Below, piece by piece: positions 16,857 to 24,681 of a stretch of 64,000 nt of DNA. The DNA lies in contig NZ_QXIY01000017.1 in assembly GCF_003570995.1 (NCBI RefSeq), positions 19,049 through 83,048 of the forward strand. Reading direction: 5' to 3'. A model generated the notes under the pieces. The model worked only from the letters and a program-made list of their open reading frames with translations, made no database searches and had not been told where the DNA came from. The DNA comes from Candidatus Cryosericum septentrionale. GTDB lineage: Bacteria > Caldisericota > Caldisericia > Cryosericales > Cryosericaceae. Both the position numbers and the translations under genes were made by a program. Numbering within the stretch: the first letter of the stretch is position 1; every line of letters starts with the position of its first letter.

Positions 16857-17736
16857 GAAGAGGATGTTGAATCTGGCCAAGGGTCAACCTGTTGATATAT
16901 TGATTCGTAAGCTTTGCAAGAGTTTAGTGACGCCCGACAAGAAGAAAATGCGGGTTATAGACTTGCAAAGTGTTCGGCTTATTTCCTCCAAAAAGAAAGT
17001 TACCCGCCGGGAAGCCGAGACTTTCTGTCTCGAAAACAATGTAGTTCCCATCCGCTATTTGCGCAACATAGGCACAATAGGCATTGAAGGGCAGTTAAAA
17101 CTGCTTCGCTCCACGGTTGCCGTCTGTGGAGCGGGTGGCCTCGGGGGAACGATAATAGAATTACTCGCTAGGCAGGGTATCGGCCACTTAGTTATCATTG
17201 ACAATGACAAATTTGCAGAAAACAATCTTAACAGACAGATAATAGCCACAGAGAGTGATCTGCGGAAATCCAAAGTTAAAATTGCGGCTGCCCGGGTTAA
17301 GAAAATCAATTCCGCCGTTGTGATTTCCGCCGTTAATAAAACCATCAATTCCAAGAACATCAAAGAGATAATAATGGATGCAAGCGTGGTGCTTGACGGG
17401 TTGGACAATTTGAAAACCCGCCGGATTGTAGCCCGTGCCTGTGATGAATTGGAAATTCCCTTTGTTCACGGAGCTATAGCCGGTTTCAGCGGTGAGTTGA
17501 TGACCATCTTTCCTGGAGATAAAGGGCTTAACGATATTTGGGGTTTATCCGCCGATGAAAACGGATGCGGGATTGAAACGTATACAGGCAATCCCGCGGC
17601 AACTGCGGCGGTAATTGCCGCCTGGGAAGTACAGGAAGCGATAAAAATAATTACGGGGATCGGGACTCCGGTTCGTAACCGTCTTATATTTTTAGATTTT
17701 GCTGAGGGTACTTTTGACGAAATATCCTTACTATGA
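16849..17736 (+). CDS. ThiF/MoeB-type E1-like adenylyltransferase
   Basis: 295 residues from GTG at 16849 (ATG at 16864 is an alternative), overlapping the MoaD-like gene. The ThiF domain starts near residue 78 with RYLRNIGTIGIEGQ, then the nucleotide-binding CGAGGLGG, the NNLNRQI arginine finger segment and LDGLDNLKTRR. About 75 residues of less conserved sequence precede it. I see no CxxC pairs, so the structural zinc of classic MoeB/ThiF seems absent. It would adenylate the Gly-Gly tail of its neighbour. Last gene of the AOR operon. Confidence 0.87.
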   Translation: MVEKRMLNLAKGQPVDILIRKLCKSLVTPDKKKMRVIDLQSVRLISSKKKVTRREAETFCLENNVVPIRYLRNIGTIGIEGQLKLLRSTVAVCGAGGLGGTIIELLARQGIGHLVIIDNDKFAENNLNRQIIATESDLRKSKVKIAAARVKKINSAVVISAVNKTINSKNIKEIIMDASVVLDGLDNLKTRRIVARACDELEIPFVHGAIAGFSGELMTIFPGDKGLNDIWGLSADENGCGIETYTGNPAATAAVIAAWEVQEAIKIITGIGTPVRNRLIFLDFAEGTFDEISLL

Positions 17737-17839
17737 AAAAGGAAACCAATCTCTATCCGCTGGAAAAGGGTGTAGTATGACTTCAACAATCCCAGGAGAA
17801 AACTGTTGAAAGCGATCAGGGTTCCACCGCGTCTCTGAT
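17737..17839. other. Gap after the AOR operon
   Basis: About 100 nt between the E1-like gene and the IS fragment; composition changes toward that of the core here. No gene or clear terminator seen. Confidence 0.4.
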
Positions 17840-17884
17840 CAGGGATGTTCAGCGGAGGGTCCATGCACGTCTGAACGGGAATCC
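17840..17884 (-). mobile_element. Fragment of the same IS481-like element (copy 3)
   Basis: The stretch from CAGGGATG through GCACGTCTGAACGG matches 12466-12501 of the second relic, with only a few differences, and lies in the same orientation. On the minus strand it encodes the DPPLxIP segment just before the transposase catalytic core. Only about 45 nt survive. Confidence 0.75.
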
Positions 17885-18140
17885 ATCCTGTGCCCCCTCT
17901 TCAGAGGGCTTCTCCATATCCAGGGGACTTCCCTTCTCCGTCATTCCCCCGAGCCCTTTTGTCCAAGGCGAGGGGTGCTTTCGCCGCGAAGGCGAGAATG
18001 CATGCGTTGAAGTGTAACAATCTCAGAGGAAACGGAACCGTCCCGAAGTGCAACAGTCTCCGTCATTCCCGCGAAGGCGGGAATCTATCCTGTGCCTCCT
18101 TGGTGGGGGCTTTTCCATATCCAGGGACTGCAGGGAGGGG
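17885..18140. repeat. Intergenic repeat block (palindromic and duplicated units)
   Basis: A unit beginning ATCYATCCTGTGCC and ending TCCATATCCAGGG occurs at about 17882-17931 and again at about 18083-18133. Two copies of CGTCATTCCC (about 17939 and 18061) are attached. The second is followed by a palindrome, CCCGCGAAGGCGGG, and a degenerate form (CGCCGCGAAGGCGAG) lies near 17980. A third motif, GAAGTGYAACARTCTC, occurs at about 18009 and 18046. This looks like a mosaic of small dispersed palindromic repeats; it contains no convincing gene. Confidence 0.75.
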
Positions 18141-18201
18141 CGCAGGTCTTGCATTTTGCATCTCGTTGTCCAAACTATGTACAACCAGCGGCGGGCTGTG
18201 C

Positions 18202-18207
18202 TATACT
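18202..18207 (+). promoter_or_regulatory. -10 element upstream of the prepilin peptidase gene
   Basis: TATACT, with no good -35 (TACAAC 16 nt upstream at best). It would give a leader of about 80 nt before the peptidase start. Confidence 0.4.
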
Positions 18208-18290
18208 AAACGACGATTAGTGGGCACATGCAGCGTTCAGAGATCGTACGGTGCTATTCTGGGCGTACGAAGGGGTGTTGAAAGGATGGA

Positions 18291-19082
18291 TTGCTCGTGA
18301 CAGGTTTGCTGGGTATAGTCCCCGAGGTGGTATATCTTGCCGTCTGCTTCATAGCCGGCGCATTCATGGGGAGTTTCGTCGGCGTCCTCACCTATCGTAT
18401 ACCGCGCGATCAACAGTGGGTCAAAGGGCGGTCTGTCTGTCCGGCCTGTGGTCATCAGCTAAGTGTTGCTGACCTTGTTCCGGTCTGGAGCTATGTGTTT
18501 CTCCGCGGGCGTTGCCGGTACTGTCATGCGCGGATCGGGGCCCGGTACCTCCGGACCGAAGTGTGCACGGGCCTGTTGTTTGTCGGCCTGGGCTGGGGTC
18601 TGGGGTGGAGTGTTGATGCCCTGAAGTTCGCCATCATGACAGTCCTTGCGCTGGCGGTCGGGATCATCGACTTCGAGACGGGTCTCGTGCCCGACGCGGT
18701 CGTCTTGCCCGGAACCGCCATCGGTCTGGCCTTCGGCACGCTTGCAGGGTGGCATGGTCTGGTGGGAGCTGCAGGGGGAGCGGCAATCGGTGCGAGCCTG
18801 TTCGCGGTGATTATCCTGTTCTCGAGAGGCGGCATGGGCTGGGGTGATGCAACCTTGGGACTCATGCTCGGCGCGTTCCTGGGTTGGCGGTTGGCTGTCG
18901 TCTTTCTGATGCTCGCGTTCATCATCGGGGCGACTGCTGGGATTGTTCTCATGGTGTTCTTCAAGAAGAAAGGAAAAGACTCGATGCCCTTCGGTCCTGC
19001 TATGGCCGTGGGCGCATATGTCGCAGCTGTTGCGGGAAATGACCTTATCACCTGGTACTTGACAACCCTGTTCCACAGGTAG
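18291..19082 (+). CDS. pilD: Type IV prepilin peptidase (A24 family)
   Basis: 263 residues from TTG at 18291, preceded by AAAGGA (GTG at 18297 is an alternative). The N-terminal methylase-type domain has GSFVGVLTYRIPR and the cysteine pairs CPAC and CRYC. The peptidase part has the two catalytic aspartates in IDFETGLVPD and GMGWGDATLG. About eight membrane helices are predicted. It cleaves and N-methylates type IV prepilins or pseudopilins at the membrane. It lies 34 nt before pilM, forming a pilus assembly operon. This is the first gene of GC-rich core composition. Confidence 0.93.
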   Translation: MLVTGLLGIVPEVVYLAVCFIAGAFMGSFVGVLTYRIPRDQQWVKGRSVCPACGHQLSVADLVPVWSYVFLRGRCRYCHARIGARYLRTEVCTGLLFVGLGWGLGWSVDALKFAIMTVLALAVGIIDFETGLVPDAVVLPGTAIGLAFGTLAGWHGLVGAAGGAAIGASLFAVIILFSRGGMGWGDATLGLMLGAFLGWRLAVVFLMLAFIIGATAGIVLMVFFKKKGKDSMPFGPAMAVGAYVAAVAGNDLITWYLTTLFHR

Positions 19083-19116
19083 AAGTCTGACGGTCGAGCG
19101 CATAAGGAGGCACCCT

Positions 19117-20313
19117 GTGTTTGGGCTAGGAGACAAAGCAACACCAATCATTGGAGTAGATATTGGGACGAGTACTATGAAGGTGGCTCAGTTCAAACGG
19201 GACAAGAATGCACTGAGCCTTGTCAACTTCGGCGTTGTTCCAACCCCCGAGGGGTCCATCGAAGAGGGGAAGATAGTCAAGGGCGATATCATCAGCGAAG
19301 CGCTCGGCTCCCTGCTCTCGCTGCATTCCTTTGTGGGCAAGCGTGTGTCGGCGTCCGTCTCGGGCCAGCTGGTGACGGTCAAGCAGGTCACTGTGGATGA
19401 GATCCCCCGCCAGTCGCTGGGGGACATTGTGATGTGGGAGATGGAGAAGCACATCTCCTATCCCATCGAGGACGCGGTGTTCGACTACCAAGTGCTGTCC
19501 CGATCTCAGACGGACGACGGCGGTATCAAGGCGAACTGTCTGGTCGCCGCTGCGCCGCTCGGCATCGTCAACGCCCTCGTAGGCGTCATCCGCAAGACGC
19601 AGCTGGAGCCAGTGTTCATCGAGGTGGAACCCTTTGCCGAGTTGCGCCTGGTGGACTACGTTTCCTACAAACGACCCGATCTGGACGAAAAGACGATCGT
19701 CATGGTCAACATCGGATCGACCATCACGTCCATCAATGTTGCGGATCAGTCCATGATCCGGCTCACGCGCATGATCCCGTTCGGAGGGTCCCGGATCTCG
19801 CGGGCGATCGCGTCAGCTCTGGGCATCAATACGGAGCGTGCAGAAGAGCTGAAGCAGGAGTCCGTCAACGTGGACCCGGAGGCCAATCTCGAAGCCGGCA
19901 CCGAGGCAGAACGCGCCACGTCCGCAGCCCTGCCCATCATCGACGAGCTGGTCCTCGAGATCCGTCGGTCTCTCAACTACTATACGACACGGTTCGAAAG
20001 CGACCGCCCCCTGCACCTGATTCTGTCGGGTGGTACGGCCAACCTCAAGGGCATCGCCGACTATGTCGAACTGTCGACCGGTTTTACGGTCGAGATGAAC
20101 CGTCTGCTCCTGGATGTTGCCAAGTACGACCCAAGCATGTTCGCCGAATCCTATCTCAATGAGATGGCTCCCATGTTCAGTGTGGCTACCGGCCTTTCGC
20201 TACGCGAGTTCGAGGCAGTGGCTGCCAAGAAGCGCTCTGGCCGGCATCAGGCCAAGTCAGTCGAAGTCGGCGAAAGTCTTCTGACGTATCGCCCTGGTTC
20301 GGAGGGACTCTGA
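19117..20313 (+). CDS. pilM: Type IV pilus assembly protein PilM
   Basis: 398 residues, GTG start with AAGGAGG. Actin-like ATPase fold: IGVDIGTSTMKVAQF at the N-terminus (phosphate 1), VNIGSTITSINV (phosphate 2) and LILSGGTANLKG (adenosine loop). It is cytoplasmic and binds the N-terminus of PilN to link the inner-membrane alignment complex to the machinery. Its stop overlaps the pilN start (TGATG). Confidence 0.93.
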   Translation: MFGLGDKATPIIGVDIGTSTMKVAQFKRDKNALSLVNFGVVPTPEGSIEEGKIVKGDIISEALGSLLSLHSFVGKRVSASVSGQLVTVKQVTVDEIPRQSLGDIVMWEMEKHISYPIEDAVFDYQVLSRSQTDDGGIKANCLVAAAPLGIVNALVGVIRKTQLEPVFIEVEPFAELRLVDYVSYKRPDLDEKTIVMVNIGSTITSINVADQSMIRLTRMIPFGGSRISRAIASALGINTERAEELKQESVNVDPEANLEAGTEAERATSAALPIIDELVLEIRRSLNYYTTRFESDRPLHLILSGGTANLKGIADYVELSTGFTVEMNRLLLDVAKYDPSMFAESYLNEMAPMFSVATGLSLREFEAVAAKKRSGRHQAKSVEVGESLLTYRPGSEGL

Positions 20314-20891
20314 TGATTACCATCAACCTAGTTCCACACGCACGGAAGCGGAGACAGACGCAACTCACCCATGAGGACAGGACGCTCATCTTCATTGTCG
20401 TTGCCGTCCTGGTGGTGCTTGCCGCATCATATGGCTATGCCAGGGTGCTCGTCGCACAGACGACGAATCATCTGGCTGATCTCAACGCGCAGATTGCCGC
20501 TCTCGACAGTGAGCAGAAACTGCTCGACCTCAACAGGTCGCTCGCCCAGCGCTCCCTGGCGATGGAAACCAACCTGGTCACGGCCGTGCAGTTGCAGATC
20601 AATACGAACCAGGTCCTGGATGACCTTGCGAAGGACCTTCCTAAGGCGTGTACGCTGACCCAGACGGACATCACGGTTCTGCCGGGTACCATGGCGATTG
20701 CGGCTACCAGCAGTCAGTTCGTCGACCTGGTGCGCTTCTTCAACGCGCTGAGCGCCGACAAGAAGTTCAAGAATGTGCACATCGACGGCTACCAGGTGCC
20801 CTATGCGACGGGCGCGGTGGTCCAGGGGCCGCAGGCCAAGGCGACCATGAACCTGACGTTGACATGGGTGGGAGGAGGCAAGAATGGGTAG
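20313..20891 (+). CDS. pilN: Type IV pilus assembly protein PilN
   Basis: 192 residues. It starts with the diagnostic ITINLVPHARKRR cytoplasmic tail that docks into PilM, followed by one membrane helix (about 27-48), a coiled coil (DLNAQIAALDSEQKLL) and a periplasmic ferredoxin-like domain. Overlaps both pilM and pilO by a few nucleotides, so the three are translationally coupled. Confidence 0.9.
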   Translation: MITINLVPHARKRRQTQLTHEDRTLIFIVVAVLVVLAASYGYARVLVAQTTNHLADLNAQIAALDSEQKLLDLNRSLAQRSLAMETNLVTAVQLQINTNQVLDDLAKDLPKACTLTQTDITVLPGTMAIAATSSQFVDLVRFFNALSADKKFKNVHIDGYQVPYATGAVVQGPQAKATMNLTLTWVGGGKNG

Positions 20892-21540
20892 GAACATTCC
20901 AGTCAAACTTGTCGTCGTGATCCTTCTGCTCGGCGTCATCTGTTTCTTCTACTACCGCTTTGGGCTCAGCCCTCAGCTCGTCCAGCTCCGGGACCTGCGC
21001 GATCAGGTCACGGCGGCTGACGTGAAGTTGTCCACGCTCAAGGAGGTCCAGCGGCTGCAGGAGGCATTCGTGAGTCAAAACGAGTCCTATGCAGTCTGGA
21101 TCGACCAGCTTGCACAGATCACGCCCGTGGTGTTCGACCAGCACACACACACACGCTTTCTGCTTGACCTTCAGGCTCTCGGCAAGGCCAGCGGCATCAC
21201 GTATACCAGCATCCAGATTTCGGACGCGTCCATGGCTCAGGGCGGTGCTACCGCTCAGCCGGCGGAGGTGAAGCTTGCCAAGACGGTCGGCGTCACCATG
21301 AACTTCACCGCCAAGGATTACTGGACCATGCGACGGTTCCAGGAGACGTTCCGCACGAAGTTCAAGTATGTCATGGTCTCCTCGAACCTGACTGTCTCGC
21401 ACGCCGCTCTCGGACAGCCCGGTCAGGGCGACCTGTACACCTGCTCCATGACTGCGTGGATGGTCCTAAGCCCTGATGCGACGATCGTCGGTGCGCCGGT
21501 TCCTGTAGCGCCGGCTCCACAGCCGGAAACGGTGCAATAG
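20884..21540 (+). CDS. pilO: Type IV pilus assembly protein PilO
   Basis: 218 residues: a single membrane helix at residues 8-25, a coiled coil (LVQLRDLRDQVTAADVKL) and a periplasmic domain ending in a proline-rich tail. It pairs with PilN in the inner membrane. A short CACACACACAC run within the gene (about 21140) is a possible slippage site. Confidence 0.88.
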   Translation: MGRNIPVKLVVVILLLGVICFFYYRFGLSPQLVQLRDLRDQVTAADVKLSTLKEVQRLQEAFVSQNESYAVWIDQLAQITPVVFDQHTHTRFLLDLQALGKASGITYTSIQISDASMAQGGATAQPAEVKLAKTVGVTMNFTAKDYWTMRRFQETFRTKFKYVMVSSNLTVSHAALGQPGQGDLYTCSMTAWMVLSPDATIVGAPVPVAPAPQPETVQ

Positions 21541-21550
21541 GAGGCGTGTG

Positions 21551-21886
21551 ATGGCACAGAAAGCAGTACCGAAGACCAACGTTCAACCGGTTCCGGCGGG
21601 CAAGAAGGTTGCGCCGCGTCCGCGGAAGCAGCCCAGAGTCAAGATTTCGGCGGGGACATGGATCTTCATCGTGATCCTGCTGGCCGGCTTCTCCGTCTGG
21701 AATTTCTACTTCCTCCCTCGCATGGGGCAGACGACTATCACGCCTCCCGCGCCTCAGGTGTTTCAGATGGCTCAGCACAAGAACCTGAACATAGTCAACA
21801 CCCAGCTCAAGACGAGGCAGACGTTCCTGACCGTGACGCCTCAGCCGATCCCGGCCGAGACAGGCAAGACTAATCCATTCGAATAG
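21551..21886 (+). CDS. Small membrane protein in the PilP position
   Basis: 111 residues, ATG with GGAGG 6 nt upstream. A basic N-terminal tail (KKVAPRPRKQPRVK) precedes one membrane helix (WIFIVILLAGFSVWNFYF), then a proline/threonine-rich outer segment ending TGKTNPFE. There is no signal lipobox and no PilP beta-domain; it is much shorter than PilP. The terminal NPF resembles the D/NPF motif found in PilP-type proteins. It directly follows pilO, so it is probably an accessory of the same pilus complex. No family recognised. Confidence 0.7.
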   Translation: MAQKAVPKTNVQPVPAGKKVAPRPRKQPRVKISAGTWIFIVILLAGFSVWNFYFLPRMGQTTITPPAPQVFQMAQHKNLNIVNTQLKTRQTFLTVTPQPIPAETGKTNPFE

Positions 21887-21910
21887 ACACAGGCTTCAAG
21901 GAGACGCACG

Positions 21911-22993
21911 ATGGAAAACTCGTACCACCAACGCAGGATTGAACTGCTGCGGGAACGGATGGACGTCGTCAACGTGGACGCCTTCTTCACGCTTGCGGCG
22001 CCCAGCATGCGCTATCTTACTGGTTTCACGGGCGAAGAGGGGTACCTCGTCGTGCTCCATGACGGCATGCACCTTGTTGTCGATGGCCGGTTCACGACGC
22101 AGGCGCAGGAAGAGTGCCCCTGGTTGGACGTCACCCTGTACACTGGGCACTTCAGCAGGTCGATTGCGAACCTGCTTGTCGCAAGCCATGCTCATTGGCT
22201 CGGGTTCGAGAAGGAACGTGTTTCCTTCGTGCAGGCGGAGCAGATGCGCGCCGCGTTCCCATCGGTGACCATGGTCCCGACCGAGAGCGTGGTCGAAGAC
22301 ATGCGCATCGTCAAGGACGGCTGCGAACTGGACATGATGCGTGCTGCGGGGCGTGTTGCGGACAAGGCGTTCAACGTGATGGTCCACCAGTTGAAGGCCG
22401 GCATGACCGAGAACGACGTGGCTGCTCTGCTGGAATACGAAATGCGCAAGGCGGGCGCCGGGGGTACCAGTTTTTCAACTATCGTGGGGTCAGGCGCTCG
22501 TGGGGCACTGCCGCATGGGATCGCTTCCGGCAAGGTTATTCAGAGTGGCGAGGTCATCGTCATCGACTTCGGCGTCAACTACGAGGGTTACATGAGCGAT
22601 TGCACCAGGACCGTTGCTCTCGGCGAACAGCCTGCGGATGTGCTGGACGTCTATGCAAAACTGCGTGCAGCACAACAGCTGGGCCTTGACTGCATCAAGG
22701 CGGGCGTGAGCTCGCGTTCGGTCGACACGATGGTAAGAGGCAAGCTTGGTGAGAGCGGGCTGGCGCAGTACTTCACACATGGCCTGGGACATGGAGTGGG
22801 ACTCGAGATTCATGAGGCGCCTCGCCTTTCCCAGGGGACCGACACGGTGCTCGAGCCGGGACAGGTCGTCACCTGTGAACCGGGGGTTTACCTTCCTGGG
22901 CGCTATGGCATGCGCATCGAGGATTCGGTCATCGTGACAGCGACTGGGTTCGAGTCATTGACGGAGCTGGCCAAGGAACTGGTCCTCCCCTGA
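21911..22993 (+). CDS. pepQ: Xaa-Pro peptidase, M24B family
   Basis: 360 residues, ATG after AAGGAGAC. It has an N-terminal creatinase-like domain (RMDVVNVDAFFTL), then the pita-bread metallopeptidase domain. Metal ligands: Asp in IDFGVNY and MSDCTRT, His in HGLGHGVGLEIHE, Glu in CEPGVY and in the final RIEDS. It removes residues N-terminal to proline or splits Xaa-Pro dipeptides in the cytoplasm. It sits immediately before efp, as in many Firmicutes. The specific symbol (PepQ versus PepP) is uncertain. Confidence 0.9.
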   Translation: MENSYHQRRIELLRERMDVVNVDAFFTLAAPSMRYLTGFTGEEGYLVVLHDGMHLVVDGRFTTQAQEECPWLDVTLYTGHFSRSIANLLVASHAHWLGFEKERVSFVQAEQMRAAFPSVTMVPTESVVEDMRIVKDGCELDMMRAAGRVADKAFNVMVHQLKAGMTENDVAALLEYEMRKAGAGGTSFSTIVGSGARGALPHGIASGKVIQSGEVIVIDFGVNYEGYMSDCTRTVALGEQPADVLDVYAKLRAAQQLGLDCIKAGVSSRSVDTMVRGKLGESGLAQYFTHGLGHGVGLEIHEAPRLSQGTDTVLEPGQVVTCEPGVYLPGRYGMRIEDSVIVTATGFESLTELAKELVLP

Positions 22994-23030
22994 GTGCTCC
23001 GGAGTGTGGCGGCGCTTAGGGTGTGAACGC

Positions 23031-23059
23031 TTGACGCAACGCTGGTTGGCGTGTACAAT
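23031..23059 (+). promoter_or_regulatory. Promoter for efp and downstream genes
   Basis: TTGACG (23031-23036), 17 nt, TACAAT (23054-23059). Predicted start of transcription about 23066, giving a leader of about 30 nt that contains the AGGAGGT site of efp. Confidence 0.75.
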
Positions 23060-23096
23060 AGCCGCGGTTGATAGCCCAGTATCAGGAGGTTAGACC

Positions 23097-23657
23097 TTGA
23101 TTTCCGCCAATGAATTGCGCACAGGCGTTACGTTTGAGATAGACGGTCAGGCGTTTGCCGTCATTCAGTTCACGCACATCAAGCCCGGCAAGGGCTCTCC
23201 ATTTATTCGCCTCAAGATGAAGAACCTCATCTCTGGCAACGTCGTTGAGCAGACCTTCCGTCCCGATGAGAAGGTGAAGAGTGCATATCTCGAGCACAAG
23301 AAGATGCAGTACCTGTATGATGCTGACGGCGTCTACACCTTCATGGACTCAGGGACATACGAGCAGATCGGCCTGACCAAGAATGACCTTGGCGATGCCG
23401 TCAACTACCTCATCGAGAACATCGTGGTCGACGTCATCTACTTCCTGGAGAAACCGGTAAGCGTCGAGTTGCCCACGTTCATCGAGGCGGCCATCACGCA
23501 CACTGAGCCGGGTATCAAGGGCGATACGGCCACGGGCGCCAACAAGACCGCGGAAATCGAGACTGGGTTCTCGCTCATGGTTCCGCTATTCGTGAATGAA
23601 GGGGACAAGATTCGCATCGACACCCGCAGCGGAGAGTACCTCGAGAGGGTCAAGTAA
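23097..23657 (+). CDS. efp: Translation elongation factor P
   Basis: 186 residues, TTG start with AGGAGGT at the right distance. It shows the standard three-domain EF-P: KOW-like N-terminal domain with KPGKGSPFIRLK in the loop, whose lysine is the modification position in many species, then the OB domains, ending DTRSGEYLERVK. EF-P rescues ribosomes stalled at polyproline stretches. No modification enzymes are nearby. Confidence 0.96.
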   Translation: MISANELRTGVTFEIDGQAFAVIQFTHIKPGKGSPFIRLKMKNLISGNVVEQTFRPDEKVKSAYLEHKKMQYLYDADGVYTFMDSGTYEQIGLTKNDLGDAVNYLIENIVVDVIYFLEKPVSVELPTFIEAAITHTEPGIKGDTATGANKTAEIETGFSLMVPLFVNEGDKIRIDTRSGEYLERVK

Positions 23658-23661
23658 ACTC

Positions 23662-23985
23662 ATGGACAAAGTCCTCATCACTGACGCCGCACTGGAATCT
23701 CTCATCGTCCACGCCTGTCTGTCGGTCGACGGTGTGGAGTCGATGTGGAAGGGTCTCAAGGAACACTTTCCATTCTGGGACCGCGAGGGGCACGAACCTC
23801 ACGGTGTGAGTATTACGCGAAGCGGCCTTGAGTTGACGCTTGACGTGTTCCTTGTCGGACGATTCGGGACGGACCTTCGCAAGCTTGCCGGCAGTGTGCG
23901 GGGCGCTGTGGCTAAGGAAGTAGAAGCCTCCACTCCGTATCACATCCAGGAGGTCAACGTCCATATCGCCGACGTGCGGGCCTGA
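23662..23985 (+). CDS. Asp23/YloU family envelope-stress-type protein
   Basis: 107 residues from the ATG at 23662, 4 nt after efp. It has the Asp23 layout: short beta strands around an amphipathic helix, a conserved GVESMW-like turn and a C-terminal VNVHIADVR. There is a deviation at the usual GV-x-V-x2 loop, so similarity is moderate. As in Firmicutes it lies directly before nusB. Function is unclear; family members are small cytosolic or membrane-associated proteins tied to envelope homeostasis. Confidence 0.75.
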   Translation: MDKVLITDAALESLIVHACLSVDGVESMWKGLKEHFPFWDREGHEPHGVSITRSGLELTLDVFLVGRFGTDLRKLAGSVRGAVAKEVEASTPYHIQEVNVHIADVRA

Positions 23986-23988
23986 CGC

Positions 23989-24405
23989 ATGGCGACGAGG
24001 CAGGGAGTTCAGAACCGCCGGCGCTCACGCGAGATAGCGCTGCAGGTCCTGTACAGTCTGGCGCAGGGCAACGTCTCGATTGACCAGACGTTCGACATGT
24101 ACGTTCATGAACCGCCGCTCGTGTTGGCGCACGCGCTCAAGCTCATCCAGGGAGTCCAAGCTCATCAGGACGCTATTCTGGCTGAAGTGGGCACACACAC
24201 GGAGCACTGGGACATCGACAGGATCGCTGTCGTGGACCGCGTGATTCTTTCGATCGCCGTTTTCGAGATGAAGTATGGCAAGCCCCCGATCAAGGCGGCT
24301 ATTGCAGCCAATGAGGCTGTTGAACTGGCCAAAGAGTTCGGCGGCGCTGAATCCGGGAGTTTCGTGAACGGCGTCCTGCGTGGTGTCGGAGGCGCGGGGG
24401 ACTGA
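23989..24405 (+). CDS. nusB: Transcription antitermination protein NusB
   Basis: 138 residues, all helical, beginning with the RRRSREIALQVLYSLAQGN motif that is typical of NusB and ending in the AANEAVELAKEFGG-SGSFVNGVL block. It binds boxA RNA with S10 in rRNA antitermination. It starts 3 nt after the Asp23-like gene. Confidence 0.94.
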   Translation: MATRQGVQNRRRSREIALQVLYSLAQGNVSIDQTFDMYVHEPPLVLAHALKLIQGVQAHQDAILAEVGTHTEHWDIDRIAVVDRVILSIAVFEMKYGKPPIKAAIAANEAVELAKEFGGAESGSFVNGVLRGVGGAGD

Positions 24406-24419
24406 CCGAGCGGGCGCCC

Positions 24420-24665
24420 ATGAAGAATCTGGTTGCGGACGTGTCCGGCATCGTGCAGGGAGTCGGGTTTCGATACTTCGTGGAGCAGACGGCGGTTGAG
24501 CTCGGGATCGACGCCAGAGCCGACAACATGGATGACGGGACTGTACACATCGTCGCATCGGGCGACGAACAGCGGCTTTTGCGCCTGGTGGAACTGGTCA
24601 GGCAAGGGAGCCGTTACTCATCTGTGGACCACGTCGACTACACGATCACAGATCGTTGCGGGTAG
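24420..24665 (+). CDS. acyP: Acylphosphatase
   Basis: 81 residues, slightly shorter than the usual 90-95. The catalytic loop GIVQGVGFRYFV with its arginine and the second catalytic residue Asn (ADNMDDGTV) are present. It hydrolyses carboxyl-phosphate bonds such as those of acyl phosphates. Acyl phosphates are also made by the butyrate kinase pathway 5 kb downstream, a possible but unproven link. Confidence 0.88.
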   Translation: MKNLVADVSGIVQGVGFRYFVEQTAVELGIDARADNMDDGTVHIVASGDEQRLLRLVELVRQGSRYSSVDHVDYTITDRCG

Positions 24666-24681
24666 ATGGAAGGGAGCTGAC

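Noticed and set aside
17885-18140. Repeat block as a CRISPR array
   Set aside because: Units are few, unequal and mosaic; there is no regular repeat-spacer periodicity and no cas gene in the window.
17890-18300. Frame of 136 codons before pilD
   Set aside because: Consists of duplicated palindromic repeats; the translation is repeat-derived and lacks a ribosome site.
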